A stretch of DNA of 32,340 nucleotides, from positions 1 to 32,340 of the forward strand of contig JALGUG010000048.1 in NCBI GenBank assembly GCA_029820995.1, read 5' to 3'. Source of the DNA: Candidatus Zipacnadia bacterium. Its GTDB lineage: Bacteria > Armatimonadota > Zipacnadia > JALGUG01. Below are positions 8,952 to 16,356 of the stretch, one piece after another. Position 1 is the first letter of the stretch; each line of letters starts with the position of its first letter. The position numbers were made by a program, and so were the translations under genes. The notes under the pieces were generated by a model that was not told where the DNA came from, did not search any database, and saw only the letters and a list, made by a program, of their open reading frames with translations.

Positions 8952-9618
8952 GTGTTTCACACCGCCGTCCGGATCCTAGAGCACAAGGGCGTGGCGCCGG
9001 GCTATGTGAGGATGGGCCTGGACGCGCCCGAAGTGGCAAGAACGATTGCGCCGCTGCTGTGCCGCCCCTTCAGCGTGGCCGCGGCTGACCCGGCAGACGG
9101 GACGATTGACCTGATCTTCCGGACAGTGGGACGGGGGACCGCTCTTCTGGCGGCCATGGAGCCGGGCCAGAGGCTGGAACTCACGGGCCCACTGGGCCAC
9201 GGCTTCGATTTGCCGCCGCGGCGGAGGACCGTCCGAGGCGTTCATCGGGGCCCAAACGGCGGACCTGCTCCTGGGCATTGAGGAGTTCGAGCGAGACACA
9301 GACAAACTTCACCCCGCCACGGACGACGGCTCTGCCGGGCACCACGGCTTGCCGACGGAGCTGCTGAAGGACCGCCTGGCGCGGGACACGGAGTGCGAGG
9401 TGTATGCCTGCGGGCCTCACGAGCTCTTGCGAGCGGTCGCCGACCTGACGGCCGAGCACAACGTGCCTTGCCAGGTTTGTCTGGAGAGCCAAATGGGCTG
9501 CGGATTGGGCGCCTGCCTGGGATGCGTCATTGCGGCACCGGCCGAGGGCGACGGCATCGAGTACGTTCGAGTGTGCACCGAGGGTCCAGTCTTCGATGCG
9601 CGACGAGTCGTGTGGTAA
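8952..9618 (+). pseudogene. pyrK: Dihydroorotate dehydrogenase electron-transfer subunit, frameshifted with an apparent internal deletion
   Basis: PyrK carries FAD and a [2Fe-2S] cluster and passes electrons from PyrD to NAD+. The sequence from GTG 8952 (GGAAGG upstream) reads VFHTAVRILEHKGVAPGYVR through RPFSVAA to LTGPLGHGFDLPP, the FAD-binding half, and stops at 9281. The C-terminal half is in another frame, from about 9235: AFIGAQTADLLLGIEEF, YACGPHELLRAVADL, then the iron-sulfur segment CGLGACLGC and VCTEGPVFDA, ending at 9618. Compared with PyrK proteins, the glycine-rich VGGGxGxxPL segment between the halves (about 25-30 residues) is missing, and the frame changes at the same place (about 9228-9238). 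This implies a deletion of 3n+2 bases. Either the gene is broken or the assembly lost bases; all flanking motifs are well preserved. Confidence 0.8.
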
Positions 9619-9623
9619 CGACC

Positions 9624-10568
9624 ATGTGTGCGTCCCATTCTGACCTCGACCTCACGGCTCAACTGGGCCCGCTGCGACTGCCCAATCCGGTCATCGCGGC
9701 CTCCGGTACGTTCGGCTATGGCGCGGAGTATGAGGACTTCGTGGATCCTTCGGCGCTTGGCGCCGTCTGCGTCAAAGGCATCACGCTGGAGCCGCGTCCG
9801 GGGAATCCGCCGCCCCGGATCTGCGAGACCCCGGCGGGAATGCTGAATGCCATTGGACTGCAAAACCCAGGGGTCGAGGTCTTTCTGGAAGAGAAGCTGC
9901 CGCCGTTGCGGGATGGGGGGGCGCGGGTCATCGTCAACATCAACGGCACCACACAGGAGGAGTATGCGGTGCTGGCTGAACGCGTATCGGGGGCGGAGGG
10001 TGTGGTGGCGCTTGAACTGAACGCTTCGTGCCCCAATGTCCGGGAGGGTGGGATGCACTTCGGCACCCGGGGGGACCTGCTGGGGGCGCTGACGGCCCGG
10101 GTGCGGCAGGCGACCGACCTGCCCTTGATCGTGAAGCTCTCGCCGAATGTGACCGACATCGTGGGGCTGTCTCGCGTGGCGCTCCAGGCCGGCGCGGACG
10201 TGCTGAGCCTGATCAACACGCTGCTGGGGATGGCGGTGAACCCGCAGACGCGGCGCCCGCGCCTGGCAAGCCTAACAGGCGGGCTGTCGGGGCCGGCGAT
10301 CAAGCCCGTGGCGGTTCGCATGGTGTACGAGGTGGCGCACGCTCTCAAGGCGCCGATCATCGGCATGGGCGGCATCATGACCGGGCTAGACGCCGTGGAG
10401 TTCCTTCTCGCCGGGGCGAGCGCGGTCGGAGTCGGAACGGCGAGCTTCGTGAACCCTCGGGCTTGCCTGAACGTGTTGGAGGACTTGCGCAGTTACCTGC
10501 AGCAGCAGAACGTGGCCGGCGTGAGCGAGCTGGTCGGCGGGATGCGGCTCCCCGGTGATGCGGACTGA
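9624..10568 (+). CDS. pyrD: Dihydroorotate dehydrogenase, catalytic subunit (class 1B)
   Basis: PyrD oxidises dihydroorotate to orotate with FMN. The 314-residue protein matches the class 1B catalytic chain that normally pairs with PyrK: PNPVIAASGTFGYG at the N-terminus, the active-site block ELNASCPNVREGG (the Cys as catalytic base is typical of class 1), VKLSPNVTDI, and the FMN phosphate region GMGGIMTGLDAVEFLLAGAS. ATG 9624 lies five bases after the pyrK stop, so the two are co-transcribed. Because pyrK looks disrupted here, the physiological electron acceptor of this PyrD is uncertain. Confidence 0.96.
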   Translation: MCASHSDLDLTAQLGPLRLPNPVIAASGTFGYGAEYEDFVDPSALGAVCVKGITLEPRPGNPPPRICETPAGMLNAIGLQNPGVEVFLEEKLPPLRDGGARVIVNINGTTQEEYAVLAERVSGAEGVVALELNASCPNVREGGMHFGTRGDLLGALTARVRQATDLPLIVKLSPNVTDIVGLSRVALQAGADVLSLINTLLGMAVNPQTRRPRLASLTGGLSGPAIKPVAVRMVYEVAHALKAPIIGMGGIMTGLDAVEFLLAGASAVGVGTASFVNPRACLNVLEDLRSYLQQQNVAGVSELVGGMRLPGDAD

Positions 10569-10583
10569 GCTGGGGAGCCGAAG

Positions 10584-10862
10584 GTGGTGCGGCAGATGAC
10601 GCTCGAACAGCGTCTCAGGGACCTGCAGGCGCGTCTGGGCAAGGCAATCCTGGTGCGCGGCGTGCACGCGCCGGAGCCTGAGTTCCGGGGCCGGATCATT
10701 GAGCGACCGCGCCATATTGTGATCGAGTACCGGGACGACAATCCGGGATACTTCTGGGATCAGGACCTGCTGGCGGAATTGGTGGAATATCTCGAACAGG
10801 GCCGCGTCAATGTGACGCTGCTGGAGAACGACTTGGAGGACGAAGGGGACTGGGAGATCTGA
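10584..10862 (+). CDS. Small conserved-looking protein downstream of pyrD, function unknown
   Basis: I do not recognise this 92-residue acidic protein. It begins with an amphipathic segment (TLEQRLRDLQARLG), continues with an alternating beta-type stretch (GRIIERPRHIVIEYRD) and ends with the acidic tail ENDLEDEGDWEI. It has no signal peptide or membrane segment. The GTG at 10584 is placed by GGGGAG at 10573-10578; an in-frame ATG at 10596 is the alternative. It lies 15 bases after pyrD and is probably the last gene of the pyrimidine operon. Confidence 0.75.
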   Translation: MVRQMTLEQRLRDLQARLGKAILVRGVHAPEPEFRGRIIERPRHIVIEYRDDNPGYFWDQDLLAELVEYLEQGRVNVTLLENDLEDEGDWEI

Positions 10863-10940
10863 GGTGTTGTCGAGCAGGAGTATGCTTAACGTGGTTCGTG
10901 CCTCCCGGCTGCTTGCCAGGGGTGCGGGTAGCGACCGTGG

Positions 10941-10969
10941 TTGACACTGTAGCATCGCTCTGCTATGAT
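10941..10969 (+). promoter_or_regulatory. Extended -10 consensus promoter for the small ORF and tRNA-Met
   Basis: TTGACA (10941-10946), a 17-bp spacer, and TATGAT (10964-10969), with TGC immediately before the -10 giving an extended -10 element. The start is predicted near 10974-10978, so the Shine-Dalgarno GGAGG (10976-10980) lies at the very 5' end of the message. Its strength suits a tRNA operon. Confidence 0.8.
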
Positions 10970-10989
10970 GATCATGGAGGTCAGCCGGC

Positions 10990-11160
10990 ATGAGGAAGAT
11001 TGATTATGCTGCGCTTGAGGCGCTGTCGACGGAGAAGCTGGAGGCCCTCGAAGAGCAGCTCGCGATGAACTTGAAGCGTGAAGAGCAAGAGCGGCGGCGT
11101 AAGCTGGAGGAGCAGGCACGGAAATCGCGCAAGAAGCGCAAGATGCAGAGGTCCAAGTAG
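10990..11160 (+). CDS. 56-residue basic coiled-coil protein upstream of tRNA-Met
   Basis: A short ORF of 56 codons (ATG 10990, TAG 11158-11160) directly behind a strong promoter and GGAGG at optimal spacing. The product is highly charged: an acidic, leucine-spaced first half (LEALSTEKLEALEEQLAMNL) that looks like a coiled coil, then a basic C-terminus (KSRKKRKMQRSK) suited to RNA or ribosome contact. I cannot assign a family. The promoter, ribosome binding site and heptad-like pattern argue it is translated. It shares its transcript with the tRNA 22 bases downstream. Confidence 0.6.
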   Translation: MRKIDYAALEALSTEKLEALEEQLAMNLKREEQERRRKLEEQARKSRKKRKMQRSK

Positions 11161-11182
11161 CCGCTGAGGCGGCGGATCTTGT

Positions 11183-11259
11183 GGCGGCGTAGCTCAGATG
11201 GTGAGAGCGTGCGGTTCATACCCGCAGTGTCGGCGGTTCGAGTCCGCCCGCCGCTACCA
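11183..11259 (+). tRNA. tRNA-Met (CAU), elongator type
   Basis: A 77-base cloverleaf with the 3' CCA encoded. The acceptor stem is GGCGGCG/CGCCGCT with G1-U72, the D arm GCTC/GAGC, anticodon stem TGCGG/CCGCA with loop TTCATAC (anticodon CAT), variable loop GTGTC, T arm GGCGG/CCGCC and discriminator A. It lacks the three consecutive G-C pairs in the anticodon stem and the C1-A72 mismatch of initiator tRNA, so elongator Met is preferred. A tRNA-Ile with lysidine-modified CAU cannot be fully excluded. Confidence 0.92.
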
Positions 11260-11307
11260 CTCGCGCGGACAGCCCTGCCCATCTCGGGTTTTCCCGGCGG
11301 CGGGGCG

Positions 11308-11337
11308 ACGACTCTTGCGTATGCGAGGGTCGTTTTT
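11308..11337 (+). terminator. Intrinsic terminator after tRNA-Met
   Basis: An 11-bp stem (ACGACTCTTGC against GCGAGGGTCGT, including two G-T pairs) with loop GTAT, followed immediately by a run of five T at 11333-11337. It ends the small ORF/tRNA transcript and separates it from accB. Confidence 0.8.
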
Positions 11338-11373
11338 GCTGAGGCAGCAGGCCTGGCTGCGTAGGTGTCCCCA

Positions 11374-11808
11374 ATGAAGTCGGACACGCCCGACGACATC
11401 CGCGCCTTGGCGCGGTTCATGCAGGAGCACGATCTGGAGGAAGCGGAGCTCCGGCAGAACGGCGTTCGGATCCATCTGCGCAGGGGGAACGCGAGCCCGG
11501 AGCGGAGCGCGGAGGTCCGCGCGGCCGAGGGGACGGTCGCGGGGGACGAGATCCCGCCGGGAACGGTGGCGCTGTTGAGCCCGATGACCGGGATCTTCTA
11601 CCGTTCGCCGGCACCCGACCGGCCGCCGTTCGTTGTGGAGGGCGATATCGCCAACGAGGGGGACACGGTCGGGCTAATTGAAGCGATGAAGGTGTTTAAC
11701 GAGATCCTCGCCGAGGTGTCAGGCCGCGTGGTGAAGATCTTGGTCGCCAACGAAGCACATGTCGAGGAGAACGAGCCGTTGATGTATCTGGAGCCGATTG
11801 AACCGTGA
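11374..11808 (+). CDS. accB: Biotin carboxyl carrier protein of acetyl-CoA carboxylase
   Basis: AccB carries the biotin that shuttles CO2 between biotin carboxylase and carboxyltransferase in malonyl-CoA synthesis. The 144-residue protein has the BCCP layout: an N-terminal helix (DDIRALARFMQEHDLEEAEL), a variable linker, and a C-terminal biotinyl domain from about residue 65 with LSPMTGIFY and the biotinylation site EAMKVFNEI (Lys about 106). ATG 11374 is used; an in-frame GTG at 11365 is possible and no strong Shine-Dalgarno decides between them. The usual partner accC is not adjacent; hom and thrC follow instead. Confidence 0.93.
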   Translation: MKSDTPDDIRALARFMQEHDLEEAELRQNGVRIHLRRGNASPERSAEVRAAEGTVAGDEIPPGTVALLSPMTGIFYRSPAPDRPPFVVEGDIANEGDTVGLIEAMKVFNEILAEVSGRVVKILVANEAHVEENEPLMYLEPIEP

Positions 11809-11841
11809 AGGAGAGGTCGCCGGGAAGCGGCGAGTTGGGAT

Positions 11842-13131
11842 ATGAGCGTGGGTCAGGTTGGCGTGGGCATCGTAGGAGCGGGCATTGTCGGCTGCGGGGC
11901 GTACCGCTGTCTGACGACTAATCCCCACGCCATTGAGCGTCGAGCAGGCGGACCTGTTCGCGTGGTACAAGTGGCCGATATTGATTGGGCGCGCGAACGG
12001 GAGGTAGATATTCCCGCCGAGCTGCGGACGGAAGACGCCTTCGCGCTGACGCGCAACCCCGAGGTACACGTTGTAATCGAGGCGGTCGGAGGCACGACGG
12101 TTGCCCGCGACGTGATCCGGTCGGCCATCGAGCACGGCAAGAGTGTGGTCACGCCGAATAAGGAACTGATCGCTCGGCACGGCGCTGAGCTCCTGGACGC
12201 AGCCCGTGAGGCCGAGGTTGACCTGGAGTTCGAGGGCAGTGTGGGCGGCGTGATCCCGATCGTGCGGTCATTGAAGGAAAGCCTGGTCGCGACCCAGATC
12301 AACGCGCTGTACGGCATTCTGAACGGCACGACAAACTACATCCTCACGCGCATGAGCCGGGAGGAAGTGCCGTTCGAGGAGGCGCTCGCAGAAGCGCAGG
12401 CCAAGGGGTACGCCGAACAGGACCCCAGCGCCGATATTGAAGGCCACGACGCGGCGAACAAGATCGCGATCCTGGCGGCAATCGCCTTTGGGCGGCGGGT
12501 GACCATTGATGAGGCGTACCGCGAGGGGATCTCCAAGATTGCGCCGGCGGACATCCGCTATGCGCGCGATCTGGGCTACGTAATCAAGCTGCTCGCCATC
12601 GCCAAGCGCGGCGACAACCAGATCGAGCTGCGCGTGCATCCGGCGCTGATCAGGCTGGACCATCCACTGGCGGCCGTGAACGATGTCTACAATGCCGTGT
12701 TTGTGGAGGGCGTGGAGTCGGGTAACGTGATGCTGTACGGGCGGGGAGCCGGCTCACTGCCGACCGGCACGGCTGTGGCCGGCGATGTGGTTGACTGCGC
12801 CCGCAATATTTTCAGGGGGAGCCCGGGCCGAGTGCCCTGCACGTGCCAGGGCGAGGCGGTGGTCCGGCCGATCGAGGAGATCGAAGCACCGAACTACATT
12901 CGGATGCGGGTAAAGGATCGCCCCGGCGTAATGGGCGCCATTGCGACGCTGTTCGGTGCGGAGCAGGTGAGTCTGGAGTCCGTGGTGCAAGAGGGGAGCT
13001 TTGGGGAGGAAGCCGAGATCGTATGGGTCACGCACCGCGTGAAGGAGTCGGCTCTGCGCGCGGCGTTGCGCCGCATCAGCGAGCTGGATGTCGTTGTTCG
13101 GGTCGAGAACTGCATTCGAGCTGAGGCCTAG
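11842..13131 (+). CDS. hom: Homoserine dehydrogenase with C-terminal ACT domain
   Basis: Hom reduces aspartate semialdehyde to homoserine for threonine and methionine. The 429-residue protein has an N-terminal NAD(P) fold (GAGIVG at about 12-17), the catalytic domain with NGTTNYILTRM and the signature GYAEQDPSADIEGHDAANK, and a C-terminal ACT domain from about residue 350 (YIRMRVKDRPGVMGAIATLF) that usually mediates threonine feedback inhibition. thrC starts 3 bases after the stop, forming an operon. No separate thrB lies between them. Confidence 0.96.
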   Translation: MSVGQVGVGIVGAGIVGCGAYRCLTTNPHAIERRAGGPVRVVQVADIDWAREREVDIPAELRTEDAFALTRNPEVHVVIEAVGGTTVARDVIRSAIEHGKSVVTPNKELIARHGAELLDAAREAEVDLEFEGSVGGVIPIVRSLKESLVATQINALYGILNGTTNYILTRMSREEVPFEEALAEAQAKGYAEQDPSADIEGHDAANKIAILAAIAFGRRVTIDEAYREGISKIAPADIRYARDLGYVIKLLAIAKRGDNQIELRVHPALIRLDHPLAAVNDVYNAVFVEGVESGNVMLYGRGAGSLPTGTAVAGDVVDCARNIFRGSPGRVPCTCQGEAVVRPIEEIEAPNYIRMRVKDRPGVMGAIATLFGAEQVSLESVVQEGSFGEEAEIVWVTHRVKESALRAALRRISELDVVVRVENCIRAEA

Positions 13132-13134
13132 CTC

Positions 13135-14220
13135 ATGGACGCGACCAGTCGGCTCGACACGCAGAACTGGCGGGGCATCATCGCCGAATACGAGGCGTAC
13201 TTGCCGGTGTCCGAGGCAACACCGCGGATCACGCTGCGCGAAGGCGGGACCCGGCTGATCGAGGCGCCCCGTCTGGCACGGTCGCTGGGACCGCGAGTGA
13301 AGTTGTACCTCAAGCACGAGGGGCTTAACCCGACGGCCTCCTTCAAGGATCGCGGCATGACGCTGGCGGTCTCGAAGGCTGTGGAGGAGGGCGCCCAGTG
13401 CGTGATGTGCGCTTCGACCGGCAATACCTCCGCCTCTGCCGCGGCGTACAGCGCCCGAGCCGGCCTGCGCTGCATTGTGCTGATTCCGGAGGGCAATATC
13501 GCGCTAGGCAAACTGGCCCAGGCCCTGATTCACGGAGCAGTCGTTCAGCCCATCGAGGGCGACTTCGACGCCTGCCTGGACCTGGTGCGAGCGTTGACCT
13601 CGCAGTACAAGATCGCTCTGGTCAACTCGCTGAATCCGTACCGCATCGAGGGCCAGAAGACTGCGGCGTTCGAGATTTGCGACGTCCTGGGAGGGCCGCC
13701 GGACTACCACGCACTTCCAGTGGGCAATTCGGGGAACATCACCGCGTACTGGTGGGGGTACCGCGAGTACCACGAACGCGGCATCACCGACCGGCGCCCA
13801 GTGATGCTTGGCTTTCAGGCAGCGGGGGCGGCTCCGCTGGTCCACGGGCACCGGATTGAGCACCCCGAGACGATCGCGACGGCGATCCGCATTGGCAATC
13901 CCGCCCGCTGGAAAGACGCGGAGGCGGCGCTTCAGGAATCGAAGGGCCTGGTCGAAGCCGTGACGGACGAGGAGATTCTGCGCGCCTACCAGCGACTGGC
14001 CCGCGAGGAAGGTCTGTTTGTCGAGCCGGCCTCCGCGGCAGGATTGGCCGGTTTGCAGAAGTTGGCCGACCGGGGGTTCTTCGGCGACCGCGAGGTCACT
14101 GTGGTCTGCACGGTGACCGGGCATGGGCTGAAGGACCCTCAGACAGCCGTCTCGTTGGTTGAGCCTCAGGCGCCTTGTGCAGCCGATTTGGGGGCCGTCG
14201 TCGAGCGCCTGCAGCTTTGA
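13135..14220 (+). CDS. thrC: Threonine synthase
   Basis: ThrC converts O-phosphohomoserine to threonine with PLP. The 361-residue protein has the short-type threonine synthase layout, with the PLP lysine in [11 protein letters not shown] (Lys about 71), the [14 protein letters not shown] phosphate and substrate region, and [13 protein letters not shown] for cofactor phosphate binding. ATG 13135 is 3 bases after hom. The substrate requires homoserine kinase, which is not recognisable in this window. Confidence 0.96.
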   Translation: MDATSRLDTQNWRGIIAEYEAYLPVSEATPRITLREGGTRLIEAPRLARSLGPRVKLYLKHEGLNPTASFKDRGMTLAVSKAVEEGAQCVMCASTGNTSASAAAYSARAGLRCIVLIPEGNIALGKLAQALIHGAVVQPIEGDFDACLDLVRALTSQYKIALVNSLNPYRIEGQKTAAFEICDVLGGPPDYHALPVGNSGNITAYWWGYREYHERGITDRRPVMLGFQAAGAAPLVHGHRIEHPETIATAIRIGNPARWKDAEAALQESKGLVEAVTDEEILRAYQRLAREEGLFVEPASAAGLAGLQKLADRGFFGDREVTVVCTVTGHGLKDPQTAVSLVEPQAPCAADLGAVVERLQL

Positions 14221-14252
14221 AGTCTACTCCCTGAGCCCCGGGTGTGCCCGTT

Positions 14253-15149
14253 ATGCCTCTGCCACCAGCACTGGTTTCCACCGATCTCCCCGGCGCGGAT
14301 GCGAAGCGGTCGGGGAAAGTCCGCGATGTCTACGAGTACGGCGACAGGCTGCTCATCGTGGCCACGGATCGTCTCTCGACCTTCGATGTCGTCCTGCCCA
14401 CCGGGATTCCCGGCAAGGGGAAGATCCTAACCGCCTTGTCACTGTATTGGTTTGACAAGACGAGACATCTAGCGCCGAATCATCTGATTACCACCGATCT
14501 GTCTGAGTATCCCTTCGATACGACACTCTACGAGGAGCAGCTCGAGGGCCGCAGCATGCTCTGCCGACGGGCCACGGTGCTGCCCGTCGAGTGTGTGGTG
14601 CGTGGCTATCTAGCCGGCTCGGCCTGGAAGGCGTACCAGAAGGACGGCGAGTACTGCGGCATCAACCTGCCTCCGGGCCTGGTGGAATCGGCGAAATTGC
14701 CGGAGCCGGTGTTCACACCGACGACGAAGGCGGCGCACGGGCACGACGTGCCGATTACGATGGAGCGGATGGCCTATTTCGTCGGCGGAACACGGGCGGA
14801 GTTGATGCGAGAACTGTCCCTGACCATCTACGGCTTCGCTGCCGCTCACGTCGAAGAGCGGGGCTTCATACTGTGCGACACGAAGTTTGAGTTCGGCATG
14901 ATCGGCGACGAGCTGATGCTGGTGGATGAGATCTTGACGCCCGACGCCTCGCGCTACTGGGACAAGGAGAAGTACGAACCGGGACGGTCGCAGGAGGCTT
15001 TCGACAAGCAGTACGTGCGCGACTATCTGGAAGCAACCGGCTGGGACAAGGAGCCGCCCGCGCCGGCCTTGCCGGATGAGGTGGTCAAGAGGACGATCGA
15101 GATCTATCGGGCTGCGGAGGAGCGAATCACCGGTTCCACGTCGGTCTGA
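14253..15149 (+). CDS. purC: Phosphoribosylaminoimidazole-succinocarboxamide (SAICAR) synthase
   Basis: PurC joins CAIR and aspartate using ATP in purine synthesis. The protein of about 298 residues carries the family motifs GKVRDVYEYGDRLLIVATDR, VECVVRGYLAGSAWK near the middle and LCDTKFEFG plus LVDEILTPDASRYW toward the C-terminus. ATG 14253 is chosen; an in-frame GTG at 14244 is an alternative, and neither has a strong ribosome binding site. It follows thrC by 32 bases and precedes the mutase-fold gene. Confidence 0.95.
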   Translation: MPLPPALVSTDLPGADAKRSGKVRDVYEYGDRLLIVATDRLSTFDVVLPTGIPGKGKILTALSLYWFDKTRHLAPNHLITTDLSEYPFDTTLYEEQLEGRSMLCRRATVLPVECVVRGYLAGSAWKAYQKDGEYCGINLPPGLVESAKLPEPVFTPTTKAAHGHDVPITMERMAYFVGGTRAELMRELSLTIYGFAAAHVEERGFILCDTKFEFGMIGDELMLVDEILTPDASRYWDKEKYEPGRSQEAFDKQYVRDYLEATGWDKEPPAPALPDEVVKRTIEIYRAAEERITGSTSV

Positions 15150-15177
15150 GCGGCCCGGACGGCAGCGACAACGCGTT

Positions 15178-16350
15178 GTGAAGACGGTTCTGCTCGCCAT
15201 TGACGGCTTAGCTTCCGGCCCCGAGCCGGGTCTCGCGGGACAGACGCTGCTGGACGCCGCCGAGACGCCCAACTTAGATCGCCTGGCCCAGCAGGGCTGC
15301 CTGGGCGAAGTGGAGGTGCTGCCGAGCGGTCTGCCGCGGCGCTGTGACGCCGGGTTCTTTTGCTTGTTGGGTCTGCCGCCGGAGACTTACACGAACATCG
15401 GGCCTTTAGAGGCCCTGGGTGCGGGAGTGAGCCTGGCTCCGCGCGATACGGCCTACATCTGTCAGCTCGTCAGTAGCGACGGCCACGGGATCACCGAGCC
15501 GTACGCAGGCGGGGTCGAGACCAGCGAGGCCCATCGCCTAATGGCTGTGCTGGAGGAGAAGCTGGAGGAGACTTGGTTCCGCTTCTACCCCGGCGAGCGT
15601 GAGAGGCAGCTCTTGGTGTGGACGAATGGGCCGCCGGACCTGCTCTGCACCGAGCCGAATGCGGCGGCGGGGCGCGAGGTTGACGAGGCGGTTCCGCAGG
15701 GGGAAGCGGCGCACATTCTGCGGCGGCTCATTTGGGACTCGATCGAGCTGTTGGACGAGCACGATGTGAATCGTCGGCGACGCGATCGGGGCCTTCCACC
15801 AGCGAACATGGTGTGGCCATGGGGACCGGGGCGGCGTCCGGCACTGGAGGAGCGCGTGAGGCCGGTGGTGGGACCTGTGGCCGTGGTAGGCGCCAACTTC
15901 GCTCGCGGGGCGGCGCTGTTGGCGGGAGCTCGGGTTCCCAGCGTGCCCGGTGCGACCGGATGGTGGGACACCAGCTTCCGGGCGAAGTCTGCGACGGCGA
16001 TTGCGGCCGCTACGGCGACCGACGCGGTGGTGGTGCATGTGGCCTGTCTGGGGGCGCCCTATGGCGGAGGACTGGCCGATCGCGTGGAGCGTCTGGAGGC
16101 GCTGGACAATGAGCTTGTGGGCCGGTTGGCGGCCCACTTTGAGGACGCCGAGGAACGAACCCGGCTCGTCTGCGTTAGTACTCTTGGCGGCTCGCCGGAG
16201 GGCGAGCCAAGCGGTACAGCGCCTTTTATTGCAGTTCCCTCCTTTGACCGCGGCGACCGGCGAGCCGAGATCTTCTCGGAGGCCGCCGCGGCGAGCACTG
16301 GTTTGCAGCTCGACTCTGCCGCAGAGTTTCGCCGGCGGTTCGTACAGTGA
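15178..16350 (+). CDS. Degenerate ApgM-type phosphoglycerate mutase homologue, probable pseudoenzyme
   Basis: The 390-residue product follows the fold and order of archaeal-type cofactor-independent phosphoglycerate mutase (alkaline phosphatase superfamily): VLLAIDGL at the start, TPNLDRLAQQGCLGEV, a GPLEALGAGVSL block and a C-terminal domain. The metal and nucleophile positions are mostly gone. The usual GSD nucleophile motif reads RCD (Cys about 56), the DxxGH motif reads LGAPYGG, and the DHxTP motif is replaced by TLGGSP. Only Asp9 remains. GTG 15178 starts a typical MKTVLLAIDG. It is probably not a working mutase. ApgM relatives near hom/thrC have been proposed as homoserine kinases, which this location recalls, but lost ligands argue against catalysis of that type. 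Confidence 0.75.
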   Translation: MKTVLLAIDGLASGPEPGLAGQTLLDAAETPNLDRLAQQGCLGEVEVLPSGLPRRCDAGFFCLLGLPPETYTNIGPLEALGAGVSLAPRDTAYICQLVSSDGHGITEPYAGGVETSEAHRLMAVLEEKLEETWFRFYPGERERQLLVWTNGPPDLLCTEPNAAAGREVDEAVPQGEAAHILRRLIWDSIELLDEHDVNRRRRDRGLPPANMVWPWGPGRRPALEERVRPVVGPVAVVGANFARGAALLAGARVPSVPGATGWWDTSFRAKSATAIAAATATDAVVVHVACLGAPYGGGLADRVERLEALDNELVGRLAAHFEDAEERTRLVCVSTLGGSPEGEPSGTAPFIAVPSFDRGDRRAEIFSEAAAASTGLQLDSAAEFRRRFVQ

Positions 16351-16356
16351 CGCGTG

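Noticed and set aside
11183-11259. Initiator tRNA-Met or lysidine-modified tRNA-Ile as the identity of the CAU tRNA
   Set aside because: It lacks the initiator G-C triplet and the C1-A72 mismatch; the acceptor and variable loop fit elongator Met better, although Ile cannot be wholly excluded.
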